64,000 bases of DNA from Ogataea parapolymorpha DL-1 (Eukaryota; Ascomycota; Pichiomycetes; Pichiales; Pichiaceae). The notes under the pieces were generated by a model. It did no database searches, had not been told where the DNA came from, and was given only the letters and a program-made list of their open reading frames with translations. The translations under genes and the position numbers were made by a program. The stretch spans positions 62,001-126,000 of the forward strand of contig NC_027861.1 in assembly GCF_000187245.1 (NCBI RefSeq), in the 5' to 3' direction. Numbering within the stretch: position 1 is the stretch's first letter; each line of letters opens with the position of its first letter. Of the stretch, positions 8,141 to 18,900 are shown one piece after another.

Positions 8141-10030
8141 ATGGACGCAGACACTCAAGTACACAAGCCGAGGCAACAAGATACCCGTTCAGGCTTTTTT
8201 GGCGACGAGGGCAGGTCTTCTGCCTCCTCCTGGGACGCAGAGAAGTCCGCCATCGATGGATTAGAGCCCGATGTCAACGTTTTGTCGAATTATTCCGAGG
8301 CACAAGTCCGGACTATGGGCAGAAATTACGCTCTCAAGTACGGCATGGACCCAGAGCTATTTTCCAAAGCGGCAGCTGTGGCGAGAAGACCCAGTTTCTT
8401 CAACTCGATGGAGTTTCTGTCGGACGATGAGAAAGAGAGTCTTTTCGAAGAGGCAGAGCACCCATGGCGACTGTCTGGGCAGCTGTACTGGCTGATTGTG
8501 ATGGCATCTATGGGCGCAGCCGTCCAGGGCATGGACGAGACGGTGATCAACGGCGCACAGCTACAGTATCCGTCGTATTTTGGTATCGCTGAAGATACCG
8601 ACAGAAATACTTGGCTGATAGGGCTAATCAACTCTGCGCCGTATCTCTGCTGCTCCACAATTTCGTGCTGGATGTCTGACTGGCTCAACGAGAAGCTTTC
8701 GAGAAGAGGCACCATTTTCTGGACCTGTTTTGTCTCTGCCATCACGTGCATCTGGTCTGGCTTGACGAACAACTGGTGGCACCTATTTATTTCCAGGTTC
8801 TTTTTAGGGTTCGGCATTGGCCCCAAATCGTCGACAATCCCGGTTTACTCGTCAGAATGTGCTCCGCCCAAGATCCGCGGCTCGCTCGTGATGATGTGGC
8901 AGGTGTGGACCGCCTTTGGTATTATGTTCGGCTATGTGATGTCGCTGGCATTTTACAGAGTTCCTTCGCACTCCATACACAAGGGCCTTGGCTGGCGGCT
9001 TATGCTTGGCTCGGCAGCACTGCCGGCAATATTGGTGATGCTCCAGGTCTGGTTCTGTCCGGAGTCGCCGAGATGGCTCATGGGCAAGGGCCGGCACCGC
9101 GAGGCCTTTGATGCGTACAGCCGCATCAGAAAGTCACCGCTCCAGGCTGCCAGAGACACATTCTACACACACGTGCTGCTGTTGGAGGAGAGCTCCTACG
9201 AGGTGCCCTTCTGGACTAAAGTCAAGGAGATATTCACCGTGAGAAGAAATAGAAACGGGGCCGTCGGCGCCTGGGTGGTGATGTTCATGCAGCAATTTTG
9301 CGGCATCAACGTCATTGCATACTACTCGTCGTCGATCTTCAAAGAATCGGGATTTTCCGAAAGAGACGCGCTGCTGGCGTCGTGGGGGTATGGCATGATC
9401 AACTGGGTGTTTGCCCTGCCTGCTTTTTTCTCGATTGACAGATTTGGCCGCCGCACGTTGCTTCTCTTCTCTTTCCCGCTCATGTCTATCTTCCTACTTT
9501 TGGCAGGCTTTGCTTTTTGGATCCCCGACGAAAAGGCCAGGGTGGGGGTCATTGCGCTGGGCATTTACTTGTTTACAATCGTCTACGCTTCTTCCGAGGG
9601 ACCTGTGCCATTCACGTACTCCGCAGAGTGTGCTGCGCTGTATGTGCGTGACGTTACGATGTCATTTGCTACTGCCACTTGCTGGTTCTTCAATTTTATC
9701 TTATCTTTGACTTGGCCGTCACTGCTGAAGGCATTCACCCCGCAGGGTGCGTTCGGGTGGTATGCGGCGTGGAACATGGTAGGGTTCTTGCTTGTTCTGT
9801 GGCTGCTACCTGAAACCAAAGGTCTTGCATTGGAGGAACTGGACGATGTGTTCGATGTGCCGTCGTACAAGCACGCAGCGTACCAGACGCGGCATCTGGC
9901 AAACTGGGTGCAGCGGACGATTTTGCGCCGGGATATACCGAAGATAGAGCCTCTGTACCGGCAGCAGCGTGTGGCGGTGCACAACCAGGAGTGGGTGGAG
10001 ATGAAGCACGAGGGTGAGCACATAGAGTAG
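8141..10030 (+). CDS. MFS sugar/polyol-type transporter, paralog 3
   Basis: A 629-residue member of the same tandem family, with all sugar-porter signatures (GMDETVINGA, PESPRWLMGK, QQFCGINVIAYYSS, FGRRTLLL, PETKGLALEELDDVF). Its extreme N-terminus is different and longer (MDADTQVHKPRQQD...), rich in Ser, Asp and Arg. Codon use looks more GC-rich than in paralogs 1 and 2 (many CTG, GTG and CGG codons). Only 124 bp separate it from paralog 2, and I see no TATA box or CRE there, so it is probably regulated differently from the other two or weakly expressed. It belongs with paralog 2 by sequence (NVLSNYSE, CWM(T/S)DWLNEKLSRRGTIF). The substrate is unknown. Confidence 0.9.
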   Translation: MDADTQVHKPRQQDTRSGFFGDEGRSSASSWDAEKSAIDGLEPDVNVLSNYSEAQVRTMGRNYALKYGMDPELFSKAAAVARRPSFFNSMEFLSDDEKESLFEEAEHPWRLSGQLYWLIVMASMGAAVQGMDETVINGAQLQYPSYFGIAEDTDRNTWLIGLINSAPYLCCSTISCWMSDWLNEKLSRRGTIFWTCFVSAITCIWSGLTNNWWHLFISRFFLGFGIGPKSSTIPVYSSECAPPKIRGSLVMMWQVWTAFGIMFGYVMSLAFYRVPSHSIHKGLGWRLMLGSAALPAILVMLQVWFCPESPRWLMGKGRHREAFDAYSRIRKSPLQAARDTFYTHVLLLEESSYEVPFWTKVKEIFTVRRNRNGAVGAWVVMFMQQFCGINVIAYYSSSIFKESGFSERDALLASWGYGMINWVFALPAFFSIDRFGRRTLLLFSFPLMSIFLLLAGFAFWIPDEKARVGVIALGIYLFTIVYASSEGPVPFTYSAECAALYVRDVTMSFATATCWFFNFILSLTWPSLLKAFTPQGAFGWYAAWNMVGFLLVLWLLPETKGLALEELDDVFDVPSYKHAAYQTRHLANWVQRTILRRDIPKIEPLYRQQRVAVHNQEWVEMKHEGEHIE

Positions 10031-10290
10031 AGAGATTACCTCATGTTTAAACTTAAAATAGAATTAAGCAATCTTTACTGCGTCATGCATGCCCCCTTAC
10101 GTGTAGCTCACTGTGCATAACACAAGAAATGCTTTTTTTGCATTGCCAATGTTTTTTTCCTATTCGCGGCCCGAAGGGTTGCTTTTGATGCAGCCGTCCG
10201 CGCACCAAACCCCTTCTGGTAATGCTTGCTCCATAAGGTAGTCTGTCAGTTTTAGTAGGACGGAGTAAGCGAACATAGCAGATCGACTTG

Positions 10291-11139
10291 ATGTATATGC
10301 TGCGAAAAAGAGCAAAAAAGAAGCGTAATCATAGATCTAATACTTATACTGGCTTGTCCGCTTCCTTTTCTGCTTATCTTACTATGGAAACGCTCGATAT
10401 ACTAACAAATTCCACTCTCGACTCGTCGTCGTCACCACGCGGCACCTCCATAAGCAACGAAGCCCCTCGCTTAGGCTTCGACATGGCTCCAGCTCAGGCC
10501 TGCCAGCCTCCTATTCCGCACGATATCGATTGGGAGTCCAACTACGAGCTCGGCTTGCCCGATTTCCCAGACTTGCAGCCCAAACAGTCGCTCGATTCCA
10601 TGGCCGCCACGCTAGACCTCACAGACTTCACTCCCCCACAGCAGCATTCTCCGCTCAGTGTGTCGCCAGAGATCAAGCCGCCGTCTGAGCAGCCCGACCC
10701 GGACCCGCAGCCGCAGCCCCTGCTACACGTGTCCCGCTCGCGCTCCTCCAGATGCCCCGTCTGCCGCAAACACATTACCAGAGACATGTCCCGACACCTG
10801 CGCACACACGAGCCTGTTTCGCGATTCAAGTGCGTGTATCCGCGCGAAATGTGCATCCACAAGACGGGACAGTTCAACAGACCGTACGACTTTAAAAAAC
10901 ACCTGCTCAACTGCCATTTTGAGTTTGACGACCGCGACGCTAAAAAGCTGCACAACTTGAGCGACAAGCTCCCCCACACCGGTAAATGCCACTGCGGACT
11001 CAAATGCACAGCGGAGTTCTGGCTCGACTCGCACATTTTGCCAGACTACGGCTCGTCGTTCCGCTGTAAGCACCTCAACAATGTATACGAGAAGACCGGC
11101 ATGAAGCCTCCTAGCCAACGATTCAGCACAAGAGGCTAG
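10291..11139 (+). CDS. C2H2 zinc-finger factor, STP3/STP4-like
   Basis: A 282-residue protein with a C-terminal zinc-finger region. The first finger is C-P-V-C...H-x3-H (RCPVCRKHITRDMSRHLRTH), followed by the STP-family block RFKCVYPREMCIHKTGQFN, then RPYDFKKHLLNCHFEFDD and a Cys-rich segment GKCHCGLKC. This order matches Stp3/Stp4-type nuclear regulators in my recollection of the family. The middle is Pro/Ser/Asp-rich and could be an activation domain. The first in-frame ATG is at 10291; the ATG at 10384 (METLDIL) is a good alternative, giving 251 residues and dropping a basic leader. The stop overlaps the stop of the convergent BAR gene inside one CTAG. Confidence 0.75.
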   Translation: MYMLRKRAKKKRNHRSNTYTGLSASFSAYLTMETLDILTNSTLDSSSSPRGTSISNEAPRLGFDMAPAQACQPPIPHDIDWESNYELGLPDFPDLQPKQSLDSMAATLDLTDFTPPQQHSPLSVSPEIKPPSEQPDPDPQPQPLLHVSRSRSSRCPVCRKHITRDMSRHLRTHEPVSRFKCVYPREMCIHKTGQFNRPYDFKKHLLNCHFEFDDRDAKKLHNLSDKLPHTGKCHCGLKCTAEFWLDSHILPDYGSSFRCKHLNNVYEKTGMKPPSQRFSTRG

Positions 11140-12608
11140 AGGGCACGAATGATACCACGCTGTTTTATAAAAGCTGCAGCAAATGAAGATTTTGCTTTTG
11201 CAAGTTCAAGTAGCGTACTCTGGTCCAATTGATGGTCTTCGCGTGCGGTCACCGGCGCCGCGGCGATTTGAGGATGCGTCGCTGTGTCTCTCAAGCGAGT
11301 CTTGATTGCCTCAACAGATACTGACAGATACTTGGCAGTCTCGGAGCCTTGCTCGATCAACGGCGATGAGAATGCGGTTGACGGCGTCACCGGTGTCACT
11401 GGAACGCTCTCCAGTGTGCTTGGAGACGCCGTTGGGGTCTCGTCTGGCCGTTTTTCCAACGACAACGGTTTCAACCAGCTCTGTGATTCCTCCTCGTCGG
11501 CGTCCTCCTCTGCGACGATCGTCTCATTGATGATGTACGAGAGCGGGTCTGTCGCGGTGGCAAACATGCCGTCGCGCGAGGCCGGCCGCACAGGGTTCTC
11601 GATGTTGAACGTGCGCAAGTTCAATTTCTGGTGAGGGTTCAGAGTTTTCGTGTACAGTGAGCTCGTGAATCCCATGGCCGAGCCAACCACGTGACCTGTC
11701 AACTGGTTCACCTGCTGCCCTGTTTTATCCAAAAACGTTTTCTCCTGATACGACTTGTAGTCGTTGAGCAGGTCCAGCGAGTTCAGTTTGTGTTGTGCCT
11801 GCTCTATCCGCTCTTTCCAGTTGTTCAATATATTCGTGTACTCTATTTCCTGGCCGTGGACAACCACGCCCTGTAATTGCACAAATTTGTCCATGTTGCG
11901 CGTCAGAAAACGGAATATGTCCCGCGACTGGTAGTAGAACTTCATGGTCAGCTTGTGTAAGAACTCAGACAATGTCTCCAACACCTGCGGGATCATCAGC
12001 TTCACTTTGGCGTCCAGATCAAGAAACACCGTGCGCGTGTCGTACATGTGACTTTTCGTCGTTTCTAGCTTCGCCTTCTCCTTGTCGTTGAAATTGCTCG
12101 TTTTCAAGATCTTCTCCACAGAGTTGTGGTACATGTCGTAGTCGATTTTTTTGTGGTTGCGTTTTGTAATGAGCTTCAATGAAGACCGGATATACTCCTT
12201 CATCTCCTCACATTGATCCACAAACCGGTCTTTGCTGACCTCCACGCGCTGAGTGACCTGGTCGTAGATGATCCGGAACAGCCGTTTGGCCTGCCGGATC
12301 TCGTTGACTGTCACGTTCGAGAACTCCTCGTTCTGGTCCGAAACCAGCTCCGAGTCGACCTTCTTGTCCTTTTTGTCAAACGGCGAGTGCAGCTTCTCAA
12401 ATGTGTCCATGCTGCCTAGCAGGTTGTCCAGGATACTGCCCAGACACCTACACCACTTGCGCTCCTGGACTATCAGGAACTCGAGCCCTGCGATCGCATT
12501 CTGTAGGTCGTGCTCCCAATTTCTGATCTGCTGGTCGTCCGCACTTTTCCTACCAATCAATTGGTGTGGACCCCTGTACAGGGCCTTCCTGGCCCCTTTC
12601 AACGACAT
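11136..12608 (-). CDS. BAR-domain (Rvs/amphiphysin-like) protein without SH3
   Basis: A 490-residue protein. It begins MSLKGARKALYRGPHQLIG, resembling the amphipathic N-terminal helix of Rvs161/Rvs167/Hob-type BAR proteins. Residues about 20-290 are long, charged helices typical of a BAR dimer, which binds curved membranes in endocytosis or trafficking. Residues about 330-450 are disordered and Ser/Thr/Pro-rich (TPTASPSTLESVPVTPVTP). No SH3 domain is visible, unlike Rvs167; it may be one of the extra Rvs-like paralogs known in Candida species. Another BAR protein, GVP36, is encoded at 45927. Confidence 0.75.
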   Translation of the reverse strand: MSLKGARKALYRGPHQLIGRKSADDQQIRNWEHDLQNAIAGLEFLIVQERKWCRCLGSILDNLLGSMDTFEKLHSPFDKKDKKVDSELVSDQNEEFSNVTVNEIRQAKRLFRIIYDQVTQRVEVSKDRFVDQCEEMKEYIRSSLKLITKRNHKKIDYDMYHNSVEKILKTSNFNDKEKAKLETTKSHMYDTRTVFLDLDAKVKLMIPQVLETLSEFLHKLTMKFYYQSRDIFRFLTRNMDKFVQLQGVVVHGQEIEYTNILNNWKERIEQAQHKLNSLDLLNDYKSYQEKTFLDKTGQQVNQLTGHVVGSAMGFTSSLYTKTLNPHQKLNLRTFNIENPVRPASRDGMFATATDPLSYIINETIVAEEDADEEESQSWLKPLSLEKRPDETPTASPSTLESVPVTPVTPSTAFSSPLIEQGSETAKYLSVSVEAIKTRLRDTATHPQIAAAPVTAREDHQLDQSTLLELAKAKSSFAAAFIKQRGIIRAL

Positions 12609-12684
12609 CTTGTTTGATAATCACTAAAAATGCCCTAAATTAACTAAAAATATATATCCGGGTGCCGGGTGTAGCCGCCCCCGT

Positions 12685-13431
12685 TTAGTCCTCTAGCACG
12701 CTCTCGTCAAACCTATTGTACAGTTCTTCCACCTCCTCCTCTGTCAAACCTTCTGTCTCCCTCACATCCTGCACACTAAACCGGCGCCGGTCGTGCAGGA
12801 TGTCGAACTCGTCGTCCTGGTCGTCGCTCGGTGTTCCAAACTCACTGTCCTCGTATCCTCCGTCCTCGTCCTCGGGATAGTCGTTTCGGTAAAAGTTCTC
12901 GTCGTTCGAGTCTTCATCGTCGGTCTGTTCCGCAGCCTCCTCCTGCTCGTCAATCGTCTCCATATCGTCTTCGTCAAATTGAATGTACCCTATCTTGTCC
13001 TTCTCCCATTGCTCTGTCACTGCCTTGTCACGATAATAAACATCGTAGACGTAGTCGTCATCCTCCGGGACGGAAATTGGCGGTCTTTCCACTTCTGCAG
13101 AGGCGTTCGACATTCGTCTTTTCGGAGGCTTGTGGTGTTCCTCCTTAACGTCGCTGGTTCGAAGATAGTCCTGCAACATTTCCATCAGCTGGGGATCAAT
13201 TTCGTCGTCTTTTTTTGGAATGCTGAACACTTTCCTGCCCGTGCTCGATTCGTCTCGTTCTAGAATCTTGGACCCGTCAACGTCGTTGTTTGTCTCGTCT
13301 GTTCTGGCCAGTTTGAACACGTAGTTCGCTGACTTCGACCGTTTCGAGCCACGATTCTCCACGAGCAGCGCCTGCAACGGATCGTCCGTCCTTTTTCGCT
13401 TAATTCGTAAAATTTGCGGCCCTGATGACAT
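12685..13431 (-). CDS. IWR1: Iwr1, RNA polymerase II nuclear import adaptor
   Basis: A 248-residue acidic protein with the Iwr1 signature (roughly 125-190): YVYDVYYRDK, then EKDKIGYIQFDEDD, then ENFYRNDYPEDEDG. The N-terminus (PQILRIKRKRTDDPLQALLVE) has the basic, NLS-like opening of the family. Iwr1 binds assembled RNA polymerase II between its two largest subunits and carries it into the nucleus with importin alpha (family knowledge). The C-terminal third is very acidic. It is divergent from TDA5 across only 98 bp and lies 76 bp downstream of the BAR gene start on the same strand. Confidence 0.9.
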   Translation of the reverse strand: MSSGPQILRIKRKRTDDPLQALLVENRGSKRSKSANYVFKLARTDETNNDVDGSKILERDESSTGRKVFSIPKKDDEIDPQLMEMLQDYLRTSDVKEEHHKPPKRRMSNASAEVERPPISVPEDDDYVYDVYYRDKAVTEQWEKDKIGYIQFDEDDMETIDEQEEAAEQTDDEDSNDENFYRNDYPEDEDGGYEDSEFGTPSDDQDDEFDILHDRRRFSVQDVRETEGLTEEEVEELYNRFDESVLED

Positions 13432-13529
13432 TGTAAACTGAATAATCTAGTATTTTTTATTGCTAGATATAATATGGAATTCTAATCTGCGAAAAAAATC
13501 CCTTGTTCCCCTTTTTTGTATTATCCCAA

Positions 13530-14549
13530 ATGACAGGCCCTCTAACTTCTCTTTTATACAGACTCAACAGGCAGCTTAGAGAGCTCAGCGAATTGCTTAT
13601 TGGGGCGACTTTCGATCCATATCGTGACATTGTGCTGGTCACTGGGGGCTGCGGTGGATTGGGAAAAGAGCTGGTACTGGTGTTCACCAGGGCCCATGCC
13701 CCCGTCGTGGTATTCGACGTGAACCTCCCAGAGCCAGAAGACAGGGTTCCTGGTGTTCACTATTACGTGTGCGATGTGAGCGATCGCAAAGATGTGCTGT
13801 TGAAAAGTGCACAGGTTGCTGAAGAAGTGGGAACAATTACTATCTTGATCAATAATGCGGGAATCACCACAGGCAAAACCGTACTTGACCTCAGTTTTGA
13901 GGAAATTGAAAAGACAATCGAGGTCAACTTGTTGTCCAGCTTTTATACCATCAAAGCGTTCCTTCCATCCATGCTCAAGGTGAAGAGAGGATACATTGTC
14001 ACAGTGGCATCCACCTTGGGATACATGTCACCTGCGCGTCTTAGTGTTTATGGGGCCACCAAGTCTGGTCTCATTGCTCTGCATGAGTCACTTACCTACG
14101 AATTGGGCCCTCCTTCGTTTAACACAACCGGTGTCAAGACTTTGCTCATTTGTCCTGGCCAGTTGAAAACCAGAATGTTTGAAGGAGTCAGAACGCCGCA
14201 CACCCTGCTAGCACCGGAACTAGAGCCCAAGGATGTGTCTAAAGCCATTTTCAGCGCCATCGAGTTGGGTAAAAGAGGTGAGATCAAACTTCCTTTTTAT
14301 GGCAACTTCTTGCCCATTTTCCGTGCTGTGCCATGGCCCATTGTCGAGGTTGCAAGGTACTTCTCCGGAATGGACACCAGCATGAGGAAATTTGTGGGCA
14401 AAACAATGGCAATCAAGGAATCTTCTGAGTCCGCGCTGACCAACGCAATTTCCGAAACGGGCTCTGTTCTCTCGGGTCTCTTAGGTTCCGGCGGATTCAG
14501 AGGTGAGGACGTGGATCCTACGAAAGAGTTGGACATCATTCTAGAGTGA
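13530..14549 (+). CDS. TDA5: Tda5-like short-chain dehydrogenase/reductase
   Basis: A 339-residue SDR-family oxidoreductase. The Rossmann motif is VTGGCGGLGKE (about 41-51), the NNAG motif is in ILINNAGIT, and the catalytic Ser and YxxxK are in VASTLGYMSPARLSVYGATKSG. The C-terminal part (PFYGNFLPIFRAVPWP, then FSGMD) matches yeast Tda5 and related membrane-associated SDRs, whose substrate is not established. There is no clear signal peptide; the C-terminal hydrophobic segment may bind a membrane. The ATG at 13530 is used because only a TTG lies upstream in frame. It converges on RAD27. Confidence 0.85.
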   Translation: MTGPLTSLLYRLNRQLRELSELLIGATFDPYRDIVLVTGGCGGLGKELVLVFTRAHAPVVVFDVNLPEPEDRVPGVHYYVCDVSDRKDVLLKSAQVAEEVGTITILINNAGITTGKTVLDLSFEEIEKTIEVNLLSSFYTIKAFLPSMLKVKRGYIVTVASTLGYMSPARLSVYGATKSGLIALHESLTYELGPPSFNTTGVKTLLICPGQLKTRMFEGVRTPHTLLAPELEPKDVSKAIFSAIELGKRGEIKLPFYGNFLPIFRAVPWPIVEVARYFSGMDTSMRKFVGKTMAIKESSESALTNAISETGSVLSGLLGSGGFRGEDVDPTKELDIILE

Positions 14550-14614
14550 TTATCATTAGAAGGTAAATCGTCGTGCCGCCTGCGCGGTAGAGCAGTTTAT
14601 ACAGGTTTGTTCAG

Positions 14615-15739
14615 TCATTTCTTCTTCGCACGCTTATTCTTCTTGGTGTCTTGTGTCTCCGTACGCTTCTTTGTTTCCGCCTTCACACTGACCTTGAAAA
14701 ATCCATCCAGTCTGCCTTGCACACCTCCCTTGAGCCCCTTCTTGAGCTTTTCCACACCGTCTCTGATTCGTTGTTCGTTGAACCCATTTTCCTTCACCAT
14801 GAACTCGATCAAGCCATCTAAATCAGGGTCCGTCCACTTCAAGTCAATGTCGTCTCCGTTCAGTACCTCTGGATTTAAAAACAGTTCTCTGGCTTCATTA
14901 TAAGGCCAGTTTTCGGGAACCTTGTATTTGCATTTGGGATCATTCTCGATAAACTCTATGATCTTTTCAATGGACCCATGCTCCTTGATCAATTTGAAGG
15001 CTGTCACTGGGCCAATGCCTTTTATGGTCTCACAATAATCGCATCCAAGAAGAATACAAAGATCAACAAAAGTATTGATGTCCATCCCGAAACCTTCCAG
15101 GACAGCGCTAGTGGTAAACTCATCGACCTTGAGTTTCTTCGATTCTGCTGCAGTGACGTTTCTCAAGAAAAATGGCGGCTGGTAACACAACGTATCCATG
15201 TCCTCGGAGGCAGCAGCATACACTTTTCCCTTACGGGCCAGTTCCGCACACTGTGCTTCGGCCTCGCACGGCGCGATCACGTACGGTATTCCCATGAGCC
15301 TGAGCAGATGCTGTGCCTGTTCGTTTTGCTCGCGGGTCACTTTGACCTGTCTTTTCTCAAATCTTTGCAATTCCTCCACCGTGCCCGTTTCTTTCAGCTC
15401 CAGAGCTTTTTGTTCGGCCTCTTCTCTTCTCTTGAGCCTTTTTTCCAGCTCTCCTCCTTTGAGGACAGGAGGCTTTCCATCAAACACATAGCACGGCTTG
15501 ATGCCGTTGCCCACCATTCGAATGGTTCTATAGAAAAACCCCATGAGATGCGACGTGGTGCCTCCTGCTTCGTTTGTCAACTGGTTACCGTCTTGCTGTC
15601 TGACAGCAATGAGGAACTGATACAGACACATTGACGCGTCAATTGCGATCTTGCGTCCAAACAGAGACTTCATCTCGCTTGATCTGATGGCGCGTGGCGC
15701 GTTCTCCGCCACAAGAGCGTTGAGCCCTTTGATTCCCAT
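14615..15739 (-). CDS. RAD27: flap endonuclease FEN1
   Basis: A 374-residue FEN1. It starts [10 protein letters not shown] (the N-terminal glycine is part of the active site). The metal-binding acidic residues are all present: AIDASM (D34), FDGKPP (D86), [15 protein letters not shown] and [12 protein letters not shown] box, QGRLDGFFK, near the C-terminus binds PCNA, followed by a Lys-rich tail. It removes 5' flaps in Okazaki-fragment maturation and long-patch base-excision repair. The frame is open about 148 codons further upstream, but the conserved MGIKG start fixes the ATG at 15739. A MluI cell-cycle box lies 16 bp before the start. Confidence 0.97.
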   Translation of the reverse strand: MGIKGLNALVAENAPRAIRSSEMKSLFGRKIAIDASMCLYQFLIAVRQQDGNQLTNEAGGTTSHLMGFFYRTIRMVGNGIKPCYVFDGKPPVLKGGELEKRLKRREEAEQKALELKETGTVEELQRFEKRQVKVTREQNEQAQHLLRLMGIPYVIAPCEAEAQCAELARKGKVYAAASEDMDTLCYQPPFFLRNVTAAESKKLKVDEFTTSAVLEGFGMDINTFVDLCILLGCDYCETIKGIGPVTAFKLIKEHGSIEKIIEFIENDPKCKYKVPENWPYNEARELFLNPEVLNGDDIDLKWTDPDLDGLIEFMVKENGFNEQRIRDGVEKLKKGLKGGVQGRLDGFFKVSVKAETKKRTETQDTKKNKRAKKK

Positions 15740-15754
15740 GTCAACTAATTTTGT

Positions 15755-15760
15755 ACGCGT
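15755..15760. promoter_or_regulatory. MCB element ACGCGT at RAD27
   Basis: A perfect MluI cell-cycle box in the 170-bp divergent promoter between RAD27 and NUP116. A second core, ACGCGA, is at 15802-15807. MBF binding to such boxes drives G1/S expression of replication genes, including RAD27, in S. cerevisiae; control here is inferred. Confidence 0.5.
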
Positions 15761-15909
15761 CGGTAGCTGAAATATATTATTCCAAGCTCGATATATTTTC
15801 GACGCGACGCTGTCGTTCTCGTTTCGAAAGCAAATTTTGCAGAAACCAGTTTGGTTTATTTTATCATCCCTGCTGGATCCCATTGCTAATACACGTTCCC
15901 TGATTAATA

Positions 15910-18900
15910 ATGTTTGGCAACTCGGCGTCCACCACCAGCGGGTTTGGAGGGTTTGGTTCCAACAGCGCCTGGAATAACAACAATTCCTCACCGTTTGGAA
16001 CAAACACTGTAAACAACAATACCTCATCTCCGTTTGGGTCGAACACAAACACAAACACGGGAGGCTTGTTTGGGGCCGCTGCAAATACGTCCTCTGGGCT
16101 GGGCACATTTGGGTCCAACACCAATACCAATGCCCCAGCCAATGGCACCTCCTCGAACACCGGCTTGTTTGGAACAGGATCATCGTTCAACAGCTCATCT
16201 TCGCCGTTTGGCCAATCGGCCTTTGGCAACACAGCATCCACTGGAACCACGTCAACCGGTCTTTTTGGTGCATCGAACAATACTGGCTCTGCTTTTGGGT
16301 CTACAGCCACGACGTCTCCGTTTGGCCAACAGTCCACTGCACCTCGGTTCGGATCCACCCTTGGAGCCACTAACACCCAGAACAGAGGCACGTCTGTGGC
16401 TCCATTCAAGCCGCTAACCGAGAAGGATCCAACAAATGGAACGCAATACTATGAGACAATCACAGCCATGCCTGAGTACTCCAAGTTTTCTGTCGAGGAG
16501 CTCAGAGTTCAAGATTACATAGATGGCAGACGCTACGGTAACAATGCTGGGTCTGCTGGAACGGGAAGTTTTGGCACAGGAACTGGTTTCGGCTCCAGTA
16601 CCGCTGGTGGATTTGGAACCGCATCCAACACCGGCGGCCTCTTTGGCCAATCCAACAATACTACCTCAGGCGGTCTATTTGGACAGTCCAACAATAATAC
16701 TGGCGGAAACCTCTTTGGTGCCAATAAACCTGCCACAGGCGGCCTTTTCGGGTCATCCAATAACAACACCTCTGCCTTTGGCTCGAACAACAATTCTGCA
16801 TTTGGCTCGTCCGCTGCTCCATTCGGGCAGACGAACAACTCGCCATTCGGCCAGCAGCAGCAGTCGGCTACATTTGGAGCGTCCTCGAGTTCTCCCTTTG
16901 GACAACAAAACAACAATGCTGGCACCCTTTTTGGTGCCAACAATAATCAGACCAGCTCTCCATTTGGTCAACAGAGCACAACACCTGCTTTTGGCTCGAA
17001 TAACCAGACCGGCACTGGCGTGTTTGGCAACAACAACAACCAAACAAGTGCTTTTGGCAGCACGGGAACTAACACTGGTAACCTGTTTGGTGCAAACACC
17101 ACGGCTAACAAACCCACTTTTGGCGGATTTGGCTCGTCTGGGAACACATCTGGAGGCTTTGGCTCGACAGGTAATACCTCGGGTAATCTATTTGGCAACA
17201 ACAATAATAACCAGCAATCCGGTGGACTGTTTGGCAACAATAACAGCCAGTCTGGAGGCCTCTTTGGCCAGCCTAACAAGCCTGCCGGTACTGGCTTTGG
17301 TTTTGGTTCGACTAATAACGCACAGAACGGATCACTGTTTGGAAACAACGCTTCGGCCAACAACAATACATCGGCACCACTGTTCGGCAATAATACTAAT
17401 CAGGGTGGATCACTTTTTGGTAACAAACCAGCAGCCACTTCTGCCGGAGGTCTCTTTGGAAACAACAACACAGCCAACACTGGAACTGGGGGTGGCTTTG
17501 GATTTGGCGCAAACAATAACAACAATGCATCGTCGGGGGCTCTGTTTGGCAATAAGCCTGCTTCCAGTGGAACTGGATTTGGTTCGACAAACGCCGCATC
17601 TGGTTCCTTATTTGGTAATAAGCCAGCAGCCACCACTACGACTCCTAGTTTCGGCACAACGAATAATAATACCAACAGTTTGTTTGGAAACAAGCCGGCA
17701 GGAACAACTTCGGGTGGTCTTTTTGGCAACAACAATCAATCCTCCACGTCTGGAGGACTTTTTGGAAATAAGCCAGCGACGACTGGGGGACTCTTCGGAA
17801 ACAATAACCAATCATCCACGTCGGCAACCTCAGGAGGACTATTCGGCAATAAACCTGCCGGAACGACTTCTGGCGGCCTCTTTGGCAATAACAACCAGCA
17901 ATCGAGCTCCTTTGCATTTGGGCAAGGCCAACAACAGCAGCAACAGCAGCAACAGCAACAGCCTCTGGCCAATCTGGACCCATATGGAACAAATCCTTTA
18001 TTTTCCTCTATGGGAGCCAATACAAATCCTATTGTCCAACAACCTCCTGTTCCTCAGGCTATTCCGGTGAAACAGGTGGCCAAGAAAAAGCCAATGCTCA
18101 CTTCGGCCTACAAATTGAACCCAAAACCGTTGTTTTCACCTAACGATCTCCTGGTAACGAAACCAGGCAGTATTGTGGCAGTTTCTTCTCCATCCACCGC
18201 GGGCTCGAATAGCTCCAGCAAATCTGCCACTCAGACTTTAATCGAAGACTCCAAAGACTCTGTCAACGGCTCCAAATCCGAAAAATTCCTCTCGCCTACA
18301 ACGGATGACGCCATTTTGTCCAGCTACATTTTTGCCCCGTCCAGAAATGTCACTAAGCTCATCATTGACAAAACGAAGCAAGAAGACGAGTTTGAAGGTC
18401 TCAAAGCAACCAATCTAGTCACTCCGCGTCGCCAGATCACGATGAAGGCCTCGATGAGCAGCCTCACCCCAAAACCATACGTGTCTCCTAGCAAGACCGT
18501 GCTCGAGAATGGAAACAGCCACGAGCCTCCAGCAGAGATCTCGAGCACTCCTAAATCGGTGTCCGAATCGACTTCGACCAATGAGGAATGGCCGGAGGGC
18601 TACTGGATCTCTCCTTCATTGGAAGAGCTGCAAAAAATGTCCGCTACACAGCTCAAATCTGTGCCAGATTTCAAGGTGGGCCGCACCGGCTACGGAAAAA
18701 TCGAGTTCCTCAAACCTGTGGATCTCACTTCAATTCTCCTGCAAAAAATCCCAGAAATTATTGTGTTTGACAAGCAGTCCTGTATTATCTACCCAGATCT
18801 CAATACCAGACCGCCAGTTGGTGAAGGTTTCAACATCCCAGCAACAGTGTCTCTCGAAGGATGCTTCCCACTGTCCAAGGACACCAAAAAGCCAATCACG

